Shown in pieces: positions 20,422 through 29,302 of a stretch of 64,000 nt of DNA. The stretch lies in the NCBI RefSeq assembly GCF_007970665.1, contig NZ_CP042430.1:3038001-3102000 (forward strand), written 5' to 3'. The translations under genes and the position numbers were made by a program. Numbering within the stretch: the stretch's first letter is position 1; the number at the start of each line of letters is the position of its first letter. A model generated the notes under the pieces. That model was not told the DNA's origin. It did no database searches and saw only the letters and a program-made list of their open reading frames with translations. Origin of the DNA: Baekduia soli (GTDB taxonomy: Bacteria; Actinomycetota; Thermoleophilia; Solirubrobacterales; Solirubrobacteraceae).

Positions 20422-21373
20422 CGACGACCGCCGCGCCCGCCAGCGCGCCCGAGCGCAGGTCGTCCAGCGCGTCCTGCGCGCGGTCCAGCGCGTAGGTCGT
20501 GACCTGCGGGCGCAGCGGCACCCGCGGCGCGAGCTCGAGCAGCGCGGTGCCGTCGGCGCGCGTGAGGTTGGCCACCGAGCGCAGCACGCGCTCGCCCCAC
20601 AGGTCGGCGTAGGGCAGCGACGGGATGTCGCTCATGTGGATCCCGCCGCAGACGACGGTGCCGCCCGGGCGCACCGCGCGCAGCGCGAGCGGGACCAGCT
20701 CGCCGGCCGGCGCGAAGATCAGCGCCGCGTCCAGGAGGCCGCCGCCGGGCGGCTCGTCGGTGCCGCCCGCCCAGACGGCGCCCTGCTCTCGGGCGAAGGC
20801 CTGGCCGCGCGCGTCGCCGGGCCGGGTGAAGGCGTACACCTCGCGACCCTCCCAGACCGCGATCTGGCAGACGAGGTGCGCGGCGGCGCCGAAGCCGTAG
20901 AGCCCCAGGCGGCGGACCTCGCCGGCCGGCCCGGCCGCCCGCAGCGTGCGCAGGCCGATGAGCCCGGCGCACAGCAGCGGCGCGGCGTGGACGTCGTCGA
21001 GGTCGTCGGGCAGGGCCAGGCAGAAGCGCTCGTCGGCGACCGTGCGCTGCGCGAAGCCACCGTCGAGGTCCTTGCCCGTGAACAGGGCGTGCTCGCACAG
21101 GTTCTCCTGGCCGCGCCGGCAGGCTGGGCAGTCGCCGTCGGTCCAGCCCAGCCACGGCACGCCGACCCGGGCGCCCGTGTCGCGCCGGGTGGCCACGACC
21201 TGGTGGCCGAGCACGAGCGGCGAGCGGGTCGCGGCCACCTCGCCGTCGAGCACGTGCAGGTCGGTGCGGCACACCCCGCAGGCGCGGACGTCGAGGAGCA
21301 CCTGGCCGCGTCCCGGGACGGGCTCGGGCAGCTCGCCGGGGCGCAGGCGCGTCCCGGGACGGTCGAGGACCAT
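20393..21373 (-). CDS. Zinc-dependent alcohol dehydrogenase (MDR family)
   Basis: 326 residues. Catalytic zinc ligands are in ACGVCRTDLH and GHQVV. The structural zinc lobe reads DGDCPACRRGQENLC, three cysteines where four are usual; the first position is Asp. The nucleotide-binding part has GLYGFGAAAH, a variant of GxGxxG. It resembles bacterial zinc-binding alcohol dehydrogenases of about 330 residues. ATG 21373 is chosen because homology starts near it; the frame is open further upstream. Divergent from DUF177. Confidence 0.85.
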   Translation of the reverse strand: MVLDRPGTRLRPGELPEPVPGRGQVLLDVRACGVCRTDLHVLDGEVAATRSPLVLGHQVVATRRDTGARVGVPWLGWTDGDCPACRRGQENLCEHALFTGKDLDGGFAQRTVADERFCLALPDDLDDVHAAPLLCAGLIGLRTLRAAGPAGEVRRLGLYGFGAAAHLVCQIAVWEGREVYAFTRPGDARGQAFAREQGAVWAGGTDEPPGGGLLDAALIFAPAGELVPLALRAVRPGGTVVCGGIHMSDIPSLPYADLWGERVLRSVANLTRADGTALLELAPRVPLRPQVTTYALDRAQDALDDLRSGALAGAAVVVMGGRPDRA

Positions 21374-21410
21374 GGCGTGCACCCGCCCATCATCTACCCT
21401 CGGAGGCGCG

Positions 21411-21928
21411 ATGGCCGACCGCACCGACCTCTACGACCTGGCCCCGCTGCACCTCCGTGCCGGCGAGGCCCGGCGCCTGGACCTCGGGGTGACCCTCGAG
21501 CCGTTCGAGCTCAGCGGGGAGCGCTACACCGTCACGCCGGCGCCGCTGAAGGTGGTCGTCGACGTCTCGCGCATGAACCACGGCGGCACCGCGCTGCGCC
21601 TGCGCACCCGCGCCCAGCTCCATGGCCCGTGCATGCGCTGCCTGGAGCCCGCGGCGCCGGCCTACGACGTCGACGTGAGGGAGGTCGACCAGCCGGGGAG
21701 GGCCCCGAGCTCGACTCGCCCTACGTCGACGGCGAGGTCATCGACGTCGGCGCCTGGACGCGCGACTCGCTCGCCCTCGGCCTGCCGGCGCAGATCCTCT
21801 GCCGGCCCGACTGCCTCGGGCTGTGCCCCGAGTGCGGCGTCGACCTCAACACGGCCGAGCCCGGGCACGCGCACGAGAAGGCGCCGGACCCGCGCTGGGC
21901 CGCGCTGCGCGAGATCACGTTCGACTAG
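21411..21928 (+). CDS. DUF177 (YceD-like) protein (one apparent frameshift)
   Basis: About 172 residues when repaired. DUF177 proteins sit before rpmF in most bacteria and are linked to 23S rRNA/50S accumulation. The N-terminal part ends at VREVDQPG; the rest (EGPELDSPYVDGEVIDVG, then CRPDCLGLCPECGVDLN) is in another frame. Adding one G to the G4 run near 21694-21697 restores it. TACCCT (21395-21400) is 10 nt before ATG 21411, with GGAGG also present. It normally abuts rpmF, but here two GNAT genes on the other strand separate them. Its stop shares a CTAG with the convergent GNAT. Confidence 0.85.
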
Positions 21929-22431
21929 AGCGCCTTGACGTAGGCGACGATGTCCAGGCCCATGGGCGGGAAGTGGTCGCGGCGCCCGTCGCGGCGCCAG
22001 CCCAGCGCGGTGTAGAGCTGCTCGGCGGGCGAGCCCTCCAGGGTCCAGAGCTGGGCGCGCGTGTACCCGCGCCCCCGCATCGCGTCCTCGGCCACGCCCA
22101 GCAGCGTGCGGGCGATGCCCTGCCGCCAGTGGCCGGGGTCCACGAACACCGCGGAGACGTGCGCGAGGCACGGGACGAGCGTCCGGTCGGTGCGCGAGGC
22201 CTGGCCCGTGGCGAACGCGACGACCCCGGCGATCGCACCGCCGTCCTCGTCGACGGCCACGTGGATCCAGGCGCCGGTGCGGGCGAAGCGCAGGTCCCAC
22301 TCGAGCTCCTCGCCCTCCGGCGCGGGGATGGGGACGTCCGCACCGGCCCAGGCGCGCTGGGACTCGTCGCAGCGCCGCACGAGGGCGGTGAGCTCCGGGA
22401 TGTCGCCCCGGACCGCCGCCCGCAGCCTCAC
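21925..22431 (-). CDS. GNAT-family N-acetyltransferase
   Basis: 168 residues. GNAT acetyl-CoA motif VDPGHWRQGIARTLL and a C-terminal LYTALGWRRDGRR are visible. GTG 22431 overlaps the stop of the upstream GNAT gene (GTGA), so the two are co-translated. Substrate unknown. Confidence 0.8.
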   Translation of the reverse strand: MRLRAAVRGDIPELTALVRRCDESQRAWAGADVPIPAPEGEELEWDLRFARTGAWIHVAVDEDGGAIAGVVAFATGQASRTDRTLVPCLAHVSAVFVDPGHWRQGIARTLLGVAEDAMRGRGYTRAQLWTLEGSPAEQLYTALGWRRDGRRDHFPPMGLDIVAYVKAL

Positions 22432-23297
22432 AGGTAGGCCCCGCTGGGGAGGTAGGGGGCCAGCGTGCCGGTCTCCCCGCGCGCGAAGACCGGGCCGTCG
22501 GGCTCGAGGGCCAGTCCCGCGTCCAGCGCGACGGCCACGGCCCAGTCGTTGCCCGCGGTGATGACGTGGACGTGCACCGGGCCGCCGGGCGGGCCGCCCG
22601 CCAGGCACGACCACAGCAGGTCGGTCGCCGTCTCGTCGTCGTGGGCGGCCAGGAGCACCGGGGCGCCCTCGCGGTGGAACGCAAAGCCGCGGTCGCCGCA
22701 GACCAGCAGCTCGCCGCCGGCGGCGGCGATGGCCGCGTAGTCCGGGCCGTGGGCGGCGCCGCGGGCGTGGCGCGAGGCCGCCTCGAGGACCGGGCGGTCG
22801 GCGTCGAGGTCGCCCGGGCGCGAGCGCAGGCCCGCCGGCAGCCGGCTGCGGTTGAGCTGGCCGCCGGCGGCGACGCTCGGGCGCAGCGCCAGGCCAGCGC
22901 GGTGGTAGCGGCGCATCGCGCGCGGGTCGGTGGAGCTGACGATGAGCGCCCCGCGGCGGCCCTCGGCGTAGCGCAGCGCGCCGGCCAGCGTGCGGCCGCC
23001 GATGCCGCGGCCCTGCAGCCCGGGGGCGACGCCGAAGAGCGAGAGGCCCCAGACGTCCTCGCGCACGAGGGCGAGGGCGACCGCGACGATCTCGCCGTCG
23101 GCCTCGGCCACCCAGCAGCCGTCGGGGTCGGTGGCGAGCAGGTGGGCGACCCGCGCGCGACCACGCGCCTGGCGCAGCTCGGGGTCGGCGGGCAGGAACT
23201 GGGCGGGGATCTGGGCCTGCAGCGCGGCCCAGCCGACGGCGTCGGCGCCGGGCACGTCGGCGGCGGTGAGGGGGCGGATGACGGGCTCGCCGGTCAC
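22428..23297 (-). CDS. GNAT-family N-acetyltransferase, two-domain
   Basis: 289 residues. The first half carries VAPGLQGRGIGGRTLAGAL, the pyrophosphate-binding GNAT motif; the second half (VHVHVITAGNDWAVAVALDA) looks like a degenerate second GNAT fold. GTG 23297 is preceded by GGGGAGG, a good ribosome binding site. First gene of a two-gene unit inserted between DUF177 and rpmF. Confidence 0.75.
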   Translation of the reverse strand: MTGEPVIRPLTAADVPGADAVGWAALQAQIPAQFLPADPELRQARGRARVAHLLATDPDGCWVAEADGEIVAVALALVREDVWGLSLFGVAPGLQGRGIGGRTLAGALRYAEGRRGALIVSSTDPRAMRRYHRAGLALRPSVAAGGQLNRSRLPAGLRSRPGDLDADRPVLEAASRHARGAAHGPDYAAIAAAGGELLVCGDRGFAFHREGAPVLLAAHDDETATDLLWSCLAGGPPGGPVHVHVITAGNDWAVAVALDAGLALEPDGPVFARGETGTLAPYLPSGAYL

Positions 23298-23364
23298 CCT
23301 CCCCAGTCAAGCATCCGCGGCGGCCCGCGGCGCGGCGCGCGAGTCGCTACCCTTCCGACCGCCC

Positions 23365-23565
23365 ATGGCCGTCCCCAAGCAGAAGCAGTCCCACAGCCGC
23401 ACGACGAAGCGCCGGTCGCAGCACAAGATCAGCTCGCCGTCGATCAACGCCTGCCCGCAGTGCCACAGCCCGCGCCTCCCGCACCGGGTGTGCGGCACGT
23501 GCGGCTACTACGGAGGTCGGGCGGTCATGGAGCCCGATTCCGGGCACCACGGCCACGAGCACTAG
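23365..23565 (+). CDS. rpmF: Ribosomal protein bL32
   Basis: 66 residues, large-subunit protein. MAVPKQKQSHSRTTKRR is the classic start, with a zinc ribbon CPQC...CGTC and a His-rich end. TACCCT (23348-23353) is 11 nt before the ATG. plsX follows 4 bp downstream, the conserved order. Confidence 0.95.
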   Translation: MAVPKQKQSHSRTTKRRSQHKISSPSINACPQCHSPRLPHRVCGTCGYYGGRAVMEPDSGHHGHEH

Positions 23566-23569
23566 GCCC

Positions 23570-24655
23570 ATGCCCGCCCCGGGCAGCAACGGGGAGACGG
23601 TCGTCAGCGTCGCGGTCGACACCAACGGCGCCGACCTCGGCCCCGAGGAGGTCGCCGCCGGCGCCGCCATCGCCGCCCGCCAGGGCGTGCGCGCGCTGCT
23701 CTTCGGCCCCGCCGCCCGGCTGGGGCGCATCGACACGGTCGGCGGGCTCGTCGAGGTCATCGACGCGCCGGTGTCGATCGCGAAGGTCCCCGACCCGGTG
23801 GCCGCGGCGCGCTCGACGCGCGACGCCTCCATCGTCCTCGCCGCCCGCGCCGTCGCCGAGGGCCGCGCCGACGCCCTGGTCAGCGGCGGCTCCACCGGCG
23901 CCGCCCTCGCCGCCGGGCTGCTCAACGTCAAGCGCGCGCAGGGCATCTACCGACCCGCGCTGGCGCTCCCGCTGCCCGTGCCCGGCCGCCAGCCCGTGAC
24001 GCTGCTCGACGTCGGCGCCAACACCGAGGTCCGCCCCGAGCACCTCGTCCAGTTCGCCTTCATGGGCGCCGCGCTGGCGTCCGCCGTGCTCGGCATCCGC
24101 CGCCCGCGCGTGGCGCTGCTGAGCAACGGCGAGGAGGGGACGAAGGGCACCCCGCTCGTGCAGGAGGCCCACGCGCTGCTGCTGCAGCGTGCCGCGGCCT
24201 CGCCGCTCGTCGACTTCGTCGGCAACATCGAGGGCACCACGGTGCTCTCCGGCGACGCCGACGTCATCGTGGCCGACGGCTTCACGGGCAACGTGACGCT
24301 CAAGCTCATCGAGGGCGTCTCCCAGGCCACGCTGCAGGCCGTCCGCGCGGCCGCGACGGCGTCGTCGCGCGCCAGGCTGGGCGGGCTGCTGCTGCGCCCG
24401 GCGCTGCGCGGGCTGCGCGACGACATCGATCCGGAGACCCCGGGCGGCGCCTACCTGCTCGGGCTGCGCAAGCTCGGCGTCGTGCCGCACGGGCGCTTCA
24501 CGCGTGTCGGGTTCTCCCAGGCGATCCTGCTTGCGGCGCGCGGCGTGACGAACGACGTCGTGGGCCGCACCCACGCCGCGCTGGAGGAGGCCGGGGCGCT
24601 CAAGCGATCGCCGCTGGCGTCCGATCCGGCGGCTACCGTCCCGGGGACCTCATGA
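23570..24655 (+). CDS. plsX: Phosphate acyltransferase PlsX
   Basis: 361 residues. It makes acyl-phosphate from acyl-ACP for phospholipid synthesis. Recognisable segments are DALVSGGSTGAAL, LLDVGANTEVRPEHL, SNGEEGTKG, VGNIEG and DGFTGNVTLKLIEGV. The usual N-terminal DAMGGDHAP motif is replaced by DTNGADLGP, a notable divergence. The stop overlaps acpP (ATGA), supporting the lipid role. Confidence 0.88.
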   Translation: MPAPGSNGETVVSVAVDTNGADLGPEEVAAGAAIAARQGVRALLFGPAARLGRIDTVGGLVEVIDAPVSIAKVPDPVAAARSTRDASIVLAARAVAEGRADALVSGGSTGAALAAGLLNVKRAQGIYRPALALPLPVPGRQPVTLLDVGANTEVRPEHLVQFAFMGAALASAVLGIRRPRVALLSNGEEGTKGTPLVQEAHALLLQRAAASPLVDFVGNIEGTTVLSGDADVIVADGFTGNVTLKLIEGVSQATLQAVRAAATASSRARLGGLLLRPALRGLRDDIDPETPGGAYLLGLRKLGVVPHGRFTRVGFSQAILLAARGVTNDVVGRTHAALEEAGALKRSPLASDPAATVPGTS

Positions 24656-24903
24656 CCCGCGAGGACGTCTTCTCCCTGATCCGATCCCATCTGGCCGATG
24701 AGCTGGACATCGATCCCGGGCGGATCGAGGAGGGCACGCGCTTCAAGGAGGATCTCGAGGCCGACTCGCTCGACCTGTACACGCTGGTCCAGGAGCTCGA
24801 GGACTCCTACGGCGTGAAGATGTCCGACGAGCAGGCCGCCCAGATCCTTTCGGTGGGTCAGGCGGTCGACTTCGTCCTCGCCCACGCGCCGAGCGCGCAC
24901 TGA
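24652..24903 (+). CDS. acpP: Acyl carrier protein
   Basis: 83 residues, acidic, four-helix carrier. The phosphopantetheine serine is in EADSLDLYTL (DSL motif, about residue 39). It starts at ATG 24652, overlapping plsX. It shuttles acyl chains for fatty-acid and phospholipid synthesis. Confidence 0.93.
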   Translation: MTREDVFSLIRSHLADELDIDPGRIEEGTRFKEDLEADSLDLYTLVQELEDSYGVKMSDEQAAQILSVGQAVDFVLAHAPSAH

Positions 24904-24938
24904 CGGCCCTGCAGCAGCTGCGCGACCTCCTGGACGAG

Positions 24939-25580
24939 GTGCCCGAGGCGCTCGCGCGCCAGGTCTTCACGCACGCGTCGTGGACCTCGCGCCGGGCCGA
25001 TTCCTACTCGCGCCTGGCGTTCCTGGGTGACAGCGTCCTCGGGCTGGCGATCACCGCGCACCTCTACCCGCGGCTGGAGGCCGAGCGCTATGGCGCGGGC
25101 CGCCTCACGAAGATCCGTGCCCAGACCGTGTCGGGCCCGTCCTGCCGTGCGGTCGCCGAGCGCCTCGGCGTCCCCGAGCGCCTGCGCGCCGCCGCGCCGG
25201 AGGGCGCGGAGCAGACCACGGCGCTCATGGAGACCGAGCGCGTGCTGGCCTCGATCATCGAGGCGGTCATCGGGGCCTGCTTCCTGCACGCGGGCTACGA
25301 CCGGACCGCGACCGCGGTCGTCGAGGCCTTCGCGCCCGAGCTCGAGCACGCCCTGGAGCATCCCGTCGACTACAAGTCGACGCTGCAGGAGCGCCTGGCC
25401 CAGCGCGGCGGCGTCGTGGTCTACGAGGTCACCGCCGAGCACGGCCCGCCGCACGACCGCGTCTTCGAGGTGGCCGCGCGGTTCGAGGACCGGTCGATCG
25501 GCACGGGGGCGGGGCGCTCGAAGAAGCACGCCGAGCAGGAGGCCGCTCGCGTGGCCCTCGAGTCGCTCGACGCGGACTGA
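24939..25580 (+). CDS. rnc: Ribonuclease III-like protein with degenerate catalytic site
   Basis: 213 residues from GTG 24939. Homology seems to begin earlier (TALQQLRDLLDEV), which would need the CTG at 24900, so the true start is uncertain. The RNase III domain has SRLAFLGDSVLG where ERLEFLGD is usual: both glutamates are replaced while the aspartate is kept. The second catalytic patch reads ASIIEAVIGA where AD..E..LGA is usual: Asp is replaced by Ser, Glu kept. A normal double-stranded-RNA-binding domain follows (DYKSTLQERLAQ, GAGRSKKHAEQEAA). Context acpP-rnc-smc is standard. Whether it cleaves RNA is open. Confidence 0.85.
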   Translation: MPEALARQVFTHASWTSRRADSYSRLAFLGDSVLGLAITAHLYPRLEAERYGAGRLTKIRAQTVSGPSCRAVAERLGVPERLRAAAPEGAEQTTALMETERVLASIIEAVIGACFLHAGYDRTATAVVEAFAPELEHALEHPVDYKSTLQERLAQRGGVVVYEVTAEHGPPHDRVFEVAARFEDRSIGTGAGRSKKHAEQEAARVALESLDAD

Positions 25581-25959
25581 GGTCGTGGTTCCCGTTCCGG
25601 GGCCGGCGCCGTGGTGGGCGCCGTCCGGGACGGGCCTGCTCCATTGCGGCTCCGCGCGATCGTCGTGCGTCGCCGTCCGCCCGCGCTGCTGACGCGCTCC
25701 GGCTGGCCCATTCCGCAGGCCCGTCCCGTCCGGCTCACTGCCACGGCGCCGGTCCACCCGCCTCCCACCGCGAACGAGCCGGCGGGCAGGGCGCCCGGCG
25801 CGCGGTCGCGCGGTACAGGGACCGCGACGGGCGCCGACCCGCGCGGAGCCGCAATGGAGCGGGCATGTCGCGGCGGCCGCCGACCGCGCGCTCCGAGGTC
25901 CCGGAGAACGAGGCGGCACACGCCCGCTTCGGAGCCGAACGTCCGCCCGAACCGCCACC
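25581..25959 (+). repeat. rnc-smc intergenic region with long inverted repeat
   Basis: 379 bp without a convincing gene; open frames here look arbitrary. A perfect 21-bp inverted repeat (25638-25658 and 25840-25860, arm beginning GCTCCATTGCGG) encloses 181 bp. No transposase and no clear target-site duplication flank it. It might be a non-autonomous element end pair, a large hairpin or a recombination relic. Confidence 0.5.
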
Positions 25960-28900
25960 ATGCACCGCGTGCATCTGAAGTCGCTGACCCTCAAGGGCTT
26001 CAAGTCCTTCCCCGACCGCACCCGGCTGGAGTTCGGCCCGGGGGTCTCGGTCATCGTCGGGCCCAACGGCTCGGGCAAGTCGAACATCACCGACGCCGTG
26101 CTGTGGGCCATGGGCGAGCAGTCGCCGCTGGCCGTCCGCGGGCAGTCCATGCAGGACGTCATCTTCGGCGGCGGCCGCGGGGTGCAGGCCCGGTCCTCGG
26201 CCGAGGTCGAGCTCGTCCTCGACAACGCCGACGGCACGGTCGACCTCCCGGTGGGCGAGATCTCCATCGTGCGCCGCCTGGACCGCAGCGGCGACGGCGA
26301 GTACCGCCTCAACGGCGCGCGCTGCCGCATGGTCGACGTCCTCGAGGTCCTGTCCGACACCGGCCTGGGCAAGGAGATGCACTCCGTCGTCTCCCAGGGC
26401 CGCGTCGAGGCCATCGTCACGTCCAAGCCCAAGGACCGCCGGCTGCTCATCGAGGAGGCCGCCGGCCTGGGCAAGCACCGCAAGCGCCGCCGGCGCGCCC
26501 AGCTCAAGCTCGAGCGCACGCAGGACAACCTGGACCGGGCGCTCGACGTCGAGCGGGAGGCGCGCTCGCGCCTGCGCCCGCTCAAGCGCCAGGCCGAGGC
26601 CGCCGAGCTGCACGAGCGCCTGGAGCGCCAGGCCGTCGAGGCGCGATGGGAGCTGGCCCGCGAGACCGTGCGCGCCCGCCGGGCCGAGCTCGCGGAGGCC
26701 GGCGCCGCGGCGGCTGCCGCCCGCGAGGCGCGCACGGAGGCCGAGGTCGAGCTGCGCGAGGTCGCCGCCCAGCGCGCGCTGGCCGAGGAGGCGCTGGCCC
26801 GGCGCTCCGAGCAGCGCGAGCAGCTGGCGCGCCGCGTGGAGCGCGCGCGGTCGGCGGCGGACCGCATCGAGCTGCGCCTGGAGCGCACGCGCGAGACCGC
26901 CGAGCAGGTCGCCGAGCGGGCCGAGAACCGCGCGCGCCAGCTCGAGGCGCTGCGCGCCCAGGCCGTGGAGGACCAGCCCGACGAGGACGGCCGCGAGCGC
27001 ATCGAGTCCCTCGAGGTGCGCCTGCGCGAGCTCGATGACGACCGCCAGGCCGCGCTCGAGCGCGAGCTCCTGGCCCTGGAGCAGCAGCGCACCGCCGCGG
27101 CGGCCCGCCTGGAGGAGCTGCGCGTGGTCGTCGAGGCCCGGCGCATCGCGCTCGGCGAGGCCGACCAGGCCTGCGAGGTCGCCCGGCAGGCGCGCCGCGC
27201 CGCCGAGGCCTCCGCAGAGTCCGCCCGGCGCGACGCGGCCCAGGTCGGCGCCGAGCTCGCGCGGGCCAACCAGTTCCTGCGCTCGCACTCCGGCGCCGGC
27301 GGTCACGGCTCGGGCGCGCGCTCGCTGAGCGACGACCTCGAGGTCGAGGCCGGGTGCGAGCTGGCGCTGTCGGCCGCGCTGGGCGCACGGCTGTCGGCCT
27401 CCGTCGTGGCCGATCGCGCCGCCGGCGCCGCGCTGCTGGACCGCGCCCGGCGCGACGGCGGCAGCGCGCTGGTGCTCGGCGACGCACCGGGCGCCGCCCC
27501 GGTCGCCACGGACGCGCCCGCCGACGGCGCCCGCCCGCTGGCCGAGCTCATCCGCGGCCCCGAGCCCGCGCTGTCGCTGGCCCGCCGGCTGCTGTCCGAC
27601 GCCTGGCTGGTCGACTCGCTGGACGCCGTGCCCGAGGGCTTCGCCGGCGTGGCGGTCACGGTGACCGGGCGTGCGTGGATCGGCGCGTCGCGCGAGCTGC
27701 AGCAGGCCGCCGAGGGCGGGGCCGAGCGCGTCCTGGCGATGCGCAACCAGCGCGACGCGCTCGTGGCCCGCAGCGAGGTCTGCGTCAAGGCCGAGCACGA
27801 GGCCGGCCGCGGCGTGGATGGCGCCACCCAGGCCGTGGGTGCCGCTGACGCCAGCCGCGACGCCGCCGAGCGCGAGCGGCGGGACGCCGAGCGCGCCTAC
27901 GCCGAGGCCAAGGAGTCCGAGCGCCAGGCCGCCTGGCTCATCGAGGAGCGCCGCAAGGCGCCTGAGCAGGGCGAGGCCGCGGTGCGCCGCGCCCAGCTCG
28001 AGGGCGAGCTGGCCGCCGAGCGCCGCGTCGCCGAGCAGGCCGCCCGCGCCCGGGCCGAGCGCGCCCGGCGCATCGCCCATCTGCAGTCCCAGCTGACCCG
28101 TGACGAGCAGCTCGGCCCGGCCGCCGGGCGCGTGGCCGACGTGCTGGCCGTCGTGCACGAGGCCGTGGTCGCGCGGATGGCCGAGATGGAGACGGCGCTG
28201 GCCGCCGACCGTGCCGAGGGCGAGGGCGTCGCTGCACGGCTGCGCACCTGTGCGTCCCAGGAGGCCGAGATCCAGCGACGCCTGCACGACCGCAACGAGG
28301 TCGTCACGCGCACGGAGGTCCGCGCCCAGCAGCTGCGCGACCAGGAGGCCGACGCCGCCGCCGAGCTCGGCGCGCTCGCCCAGGCGCTCGGCCTCGAGCC
28401 CGAGCCGCGCGAGGACCCGCTCGGGGCCGAGGAGGCCTCCGGGCTGCGCCAGCGCATCGAGCGCCTCCAGAAGCGCCGCGAGCAGCTCGGCCCGGTCAAC
28501 CCGCTGGCCAAGCAGGAGTACGACGAGGCCGTCGCCCACGTCGACGAGCTCGAGCGCCAGCGCACCGACCTCGAGACCGCGCTGCGCGAGCTGCGATCGT
28601 TCATCCGCGACACCGACCGCCAGATCCGCGAGACGTTCACCCAGACCTTCGAGGCCGCGGCCAAGAACTTCGAGGAGCTCGCCCAGACGCTGTTCCCCGG
28701 CGGCCGGGGCCGGCTGACGATCGTGCGCGACGAGACGGGCCCGCGGCCCGTGCTCGGCGGACAGTCGCCCGGCGACAACGGCGACGGCTCGGCCGACGTC
28801 GAGGCCGAGCAGGCGGCCGAGGCGGCCGCCGAGGCCGAGGCCGAGGCCGCCGAGGGCGGTCTGGACCCTGACGACGACCTCGGCGTGGAGATCGAGATCA

Positions 28901-29256
28901 CGCCCGCCGGCAAGTCGATGAAGCGCCTGACGCTGCTCTCCGGCGGCGAGAAGACGATGACCGCCATCGCCTTCCTGTTCAGCGTGTTCCTCGCCAAGCC
29001 GTGCCCGTTCTACATCCTCGACGAGGTCGAGGCCGCTCTGGACGACCTCAACATCACGCGCTACCTCGACCTGCTGCAGACGCACGCCGACCGCGCGCAG
29101 TTCATCGTCGTCACCCACCAGAAGCGCACCATGGAGGCGGCCGACACGCTGTACGGCGTGTCGATGGGCAACGACGGCGTCTCGAAGATCGTCTCGCGCA
29201 GGATGCCCAAGGAGTACGTCCAGCAGGCCGAGGAGCACGCCGCCGTCGTGGGCTGA
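25960..29256 (+). CDS. smc: Chromosome segregation ATPase SMC
   Basis: 1098 residues, slightly short for SMC. N-terminal head with VGPNGSGKSNITDAV (Walker A), coiled-coil arm from about 165 to 440, a hinge region (about 445-580), second coiled coil, and C-terminal head with LLSGGEKTMTAIAF (signature) and FYILDEVEAALDD (Walker B). The C-terminal head carries an Ala/Glu-rich insert before LGVEIEITPAGK. It condenses and aligns chromosomes with ScpAB. ATG 25960 starts at the conserved KSLTLKGFKSF; no Shine-Dalgarno is visible. Confidence 0.95.
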   Translation: MHRVHLKSLTLKGFKSFPDRTRLEFGPGVSVIVGPNGSGKSNITDAVLWAMGEQSPLAVRGQSMQDVIFGGGRGVQARSSAEVELVLDNADGTVDLPVGEISIVRRLDRSGDGEYRLNGARCRMVDVLEVLSDTGLGKEMHSVVSQGRVEAIVTSKPKDRRLLIEEAAGLGKHRKRRRRAQLKLERTQDNLDRALDVEREARSRLRPLKRQAEAAELHERLERQAVEARWELARETVRARRAELAEAGAAAAAAREARTEAEVELREVAAQRALAEEALARRSEQREQLARRVERARSAADRIELRLERTRETAEQVAERAENRARQLEALRAQAVEDQPDEDGRERIESLEVRLRELDDDRQAALERELLALEQQRTAAAARLEELRVVVEARRIALGEADQACEVARQARRAAEASAESARRDAAQVGAELARANQFLRSHSGAGGHGSGARSLSDDLEVEAGCELALSAALGARLSASVVADRAAGAALLDRARRDGGSALVLGDAPGAAPVATDAPADGARPLAELIRGPEPALSLARRLLSDAWLVDSLDAVPEGFAGVAVTVTGRAWIGASRELQQAAEGGAERVLAMRNQRDALVARSEVCVKAEHEAGRGVDGATQAVGAADASRDAAERERRDAERAYAEAKESERQAAWLIEERRKAPEQGEAAVRRAQLEGELAAERRVAEQAARARAERARRIAHLQSQLTRDEQLGPAAGRVADVLAVVHEAVVARMAEMETALAADRAEGEGVAARLRTCASQEAEIQRRLHDRNEVVTRTEVRAQQLRDQEADAAAELGALAQALGLEPEPREDPLGAEEASGLRQRIERLQKRREQLGPVNPLAKQEYDEAVAHVDELERQRTDLETALRELRSFIRDTDRQIRETFTQTFEAAAKNFEELAQTLFPGGRGRLTIVRDETGPRPVLGGQSPGDNGDGSADVEAEQAAEAAAEAEAEAAEGGLDPDDDLGVEIEITPAGKSMKRLTLLSGGEKTMTAIAFLFSVFLAKPCPFYILDEVEAALDDLNITRYLDLLQTHADRAQFIVVTHQKRTMEAADTLYGVSMGNDGVSKIVSRRMPKEYVQQAEEHAAVVG

Positions 29257-29302
29257 CCGGACCCGCGGGTAGGCCGCAGCCCGGCCGGGCAGGACGGGTG
29301 CG

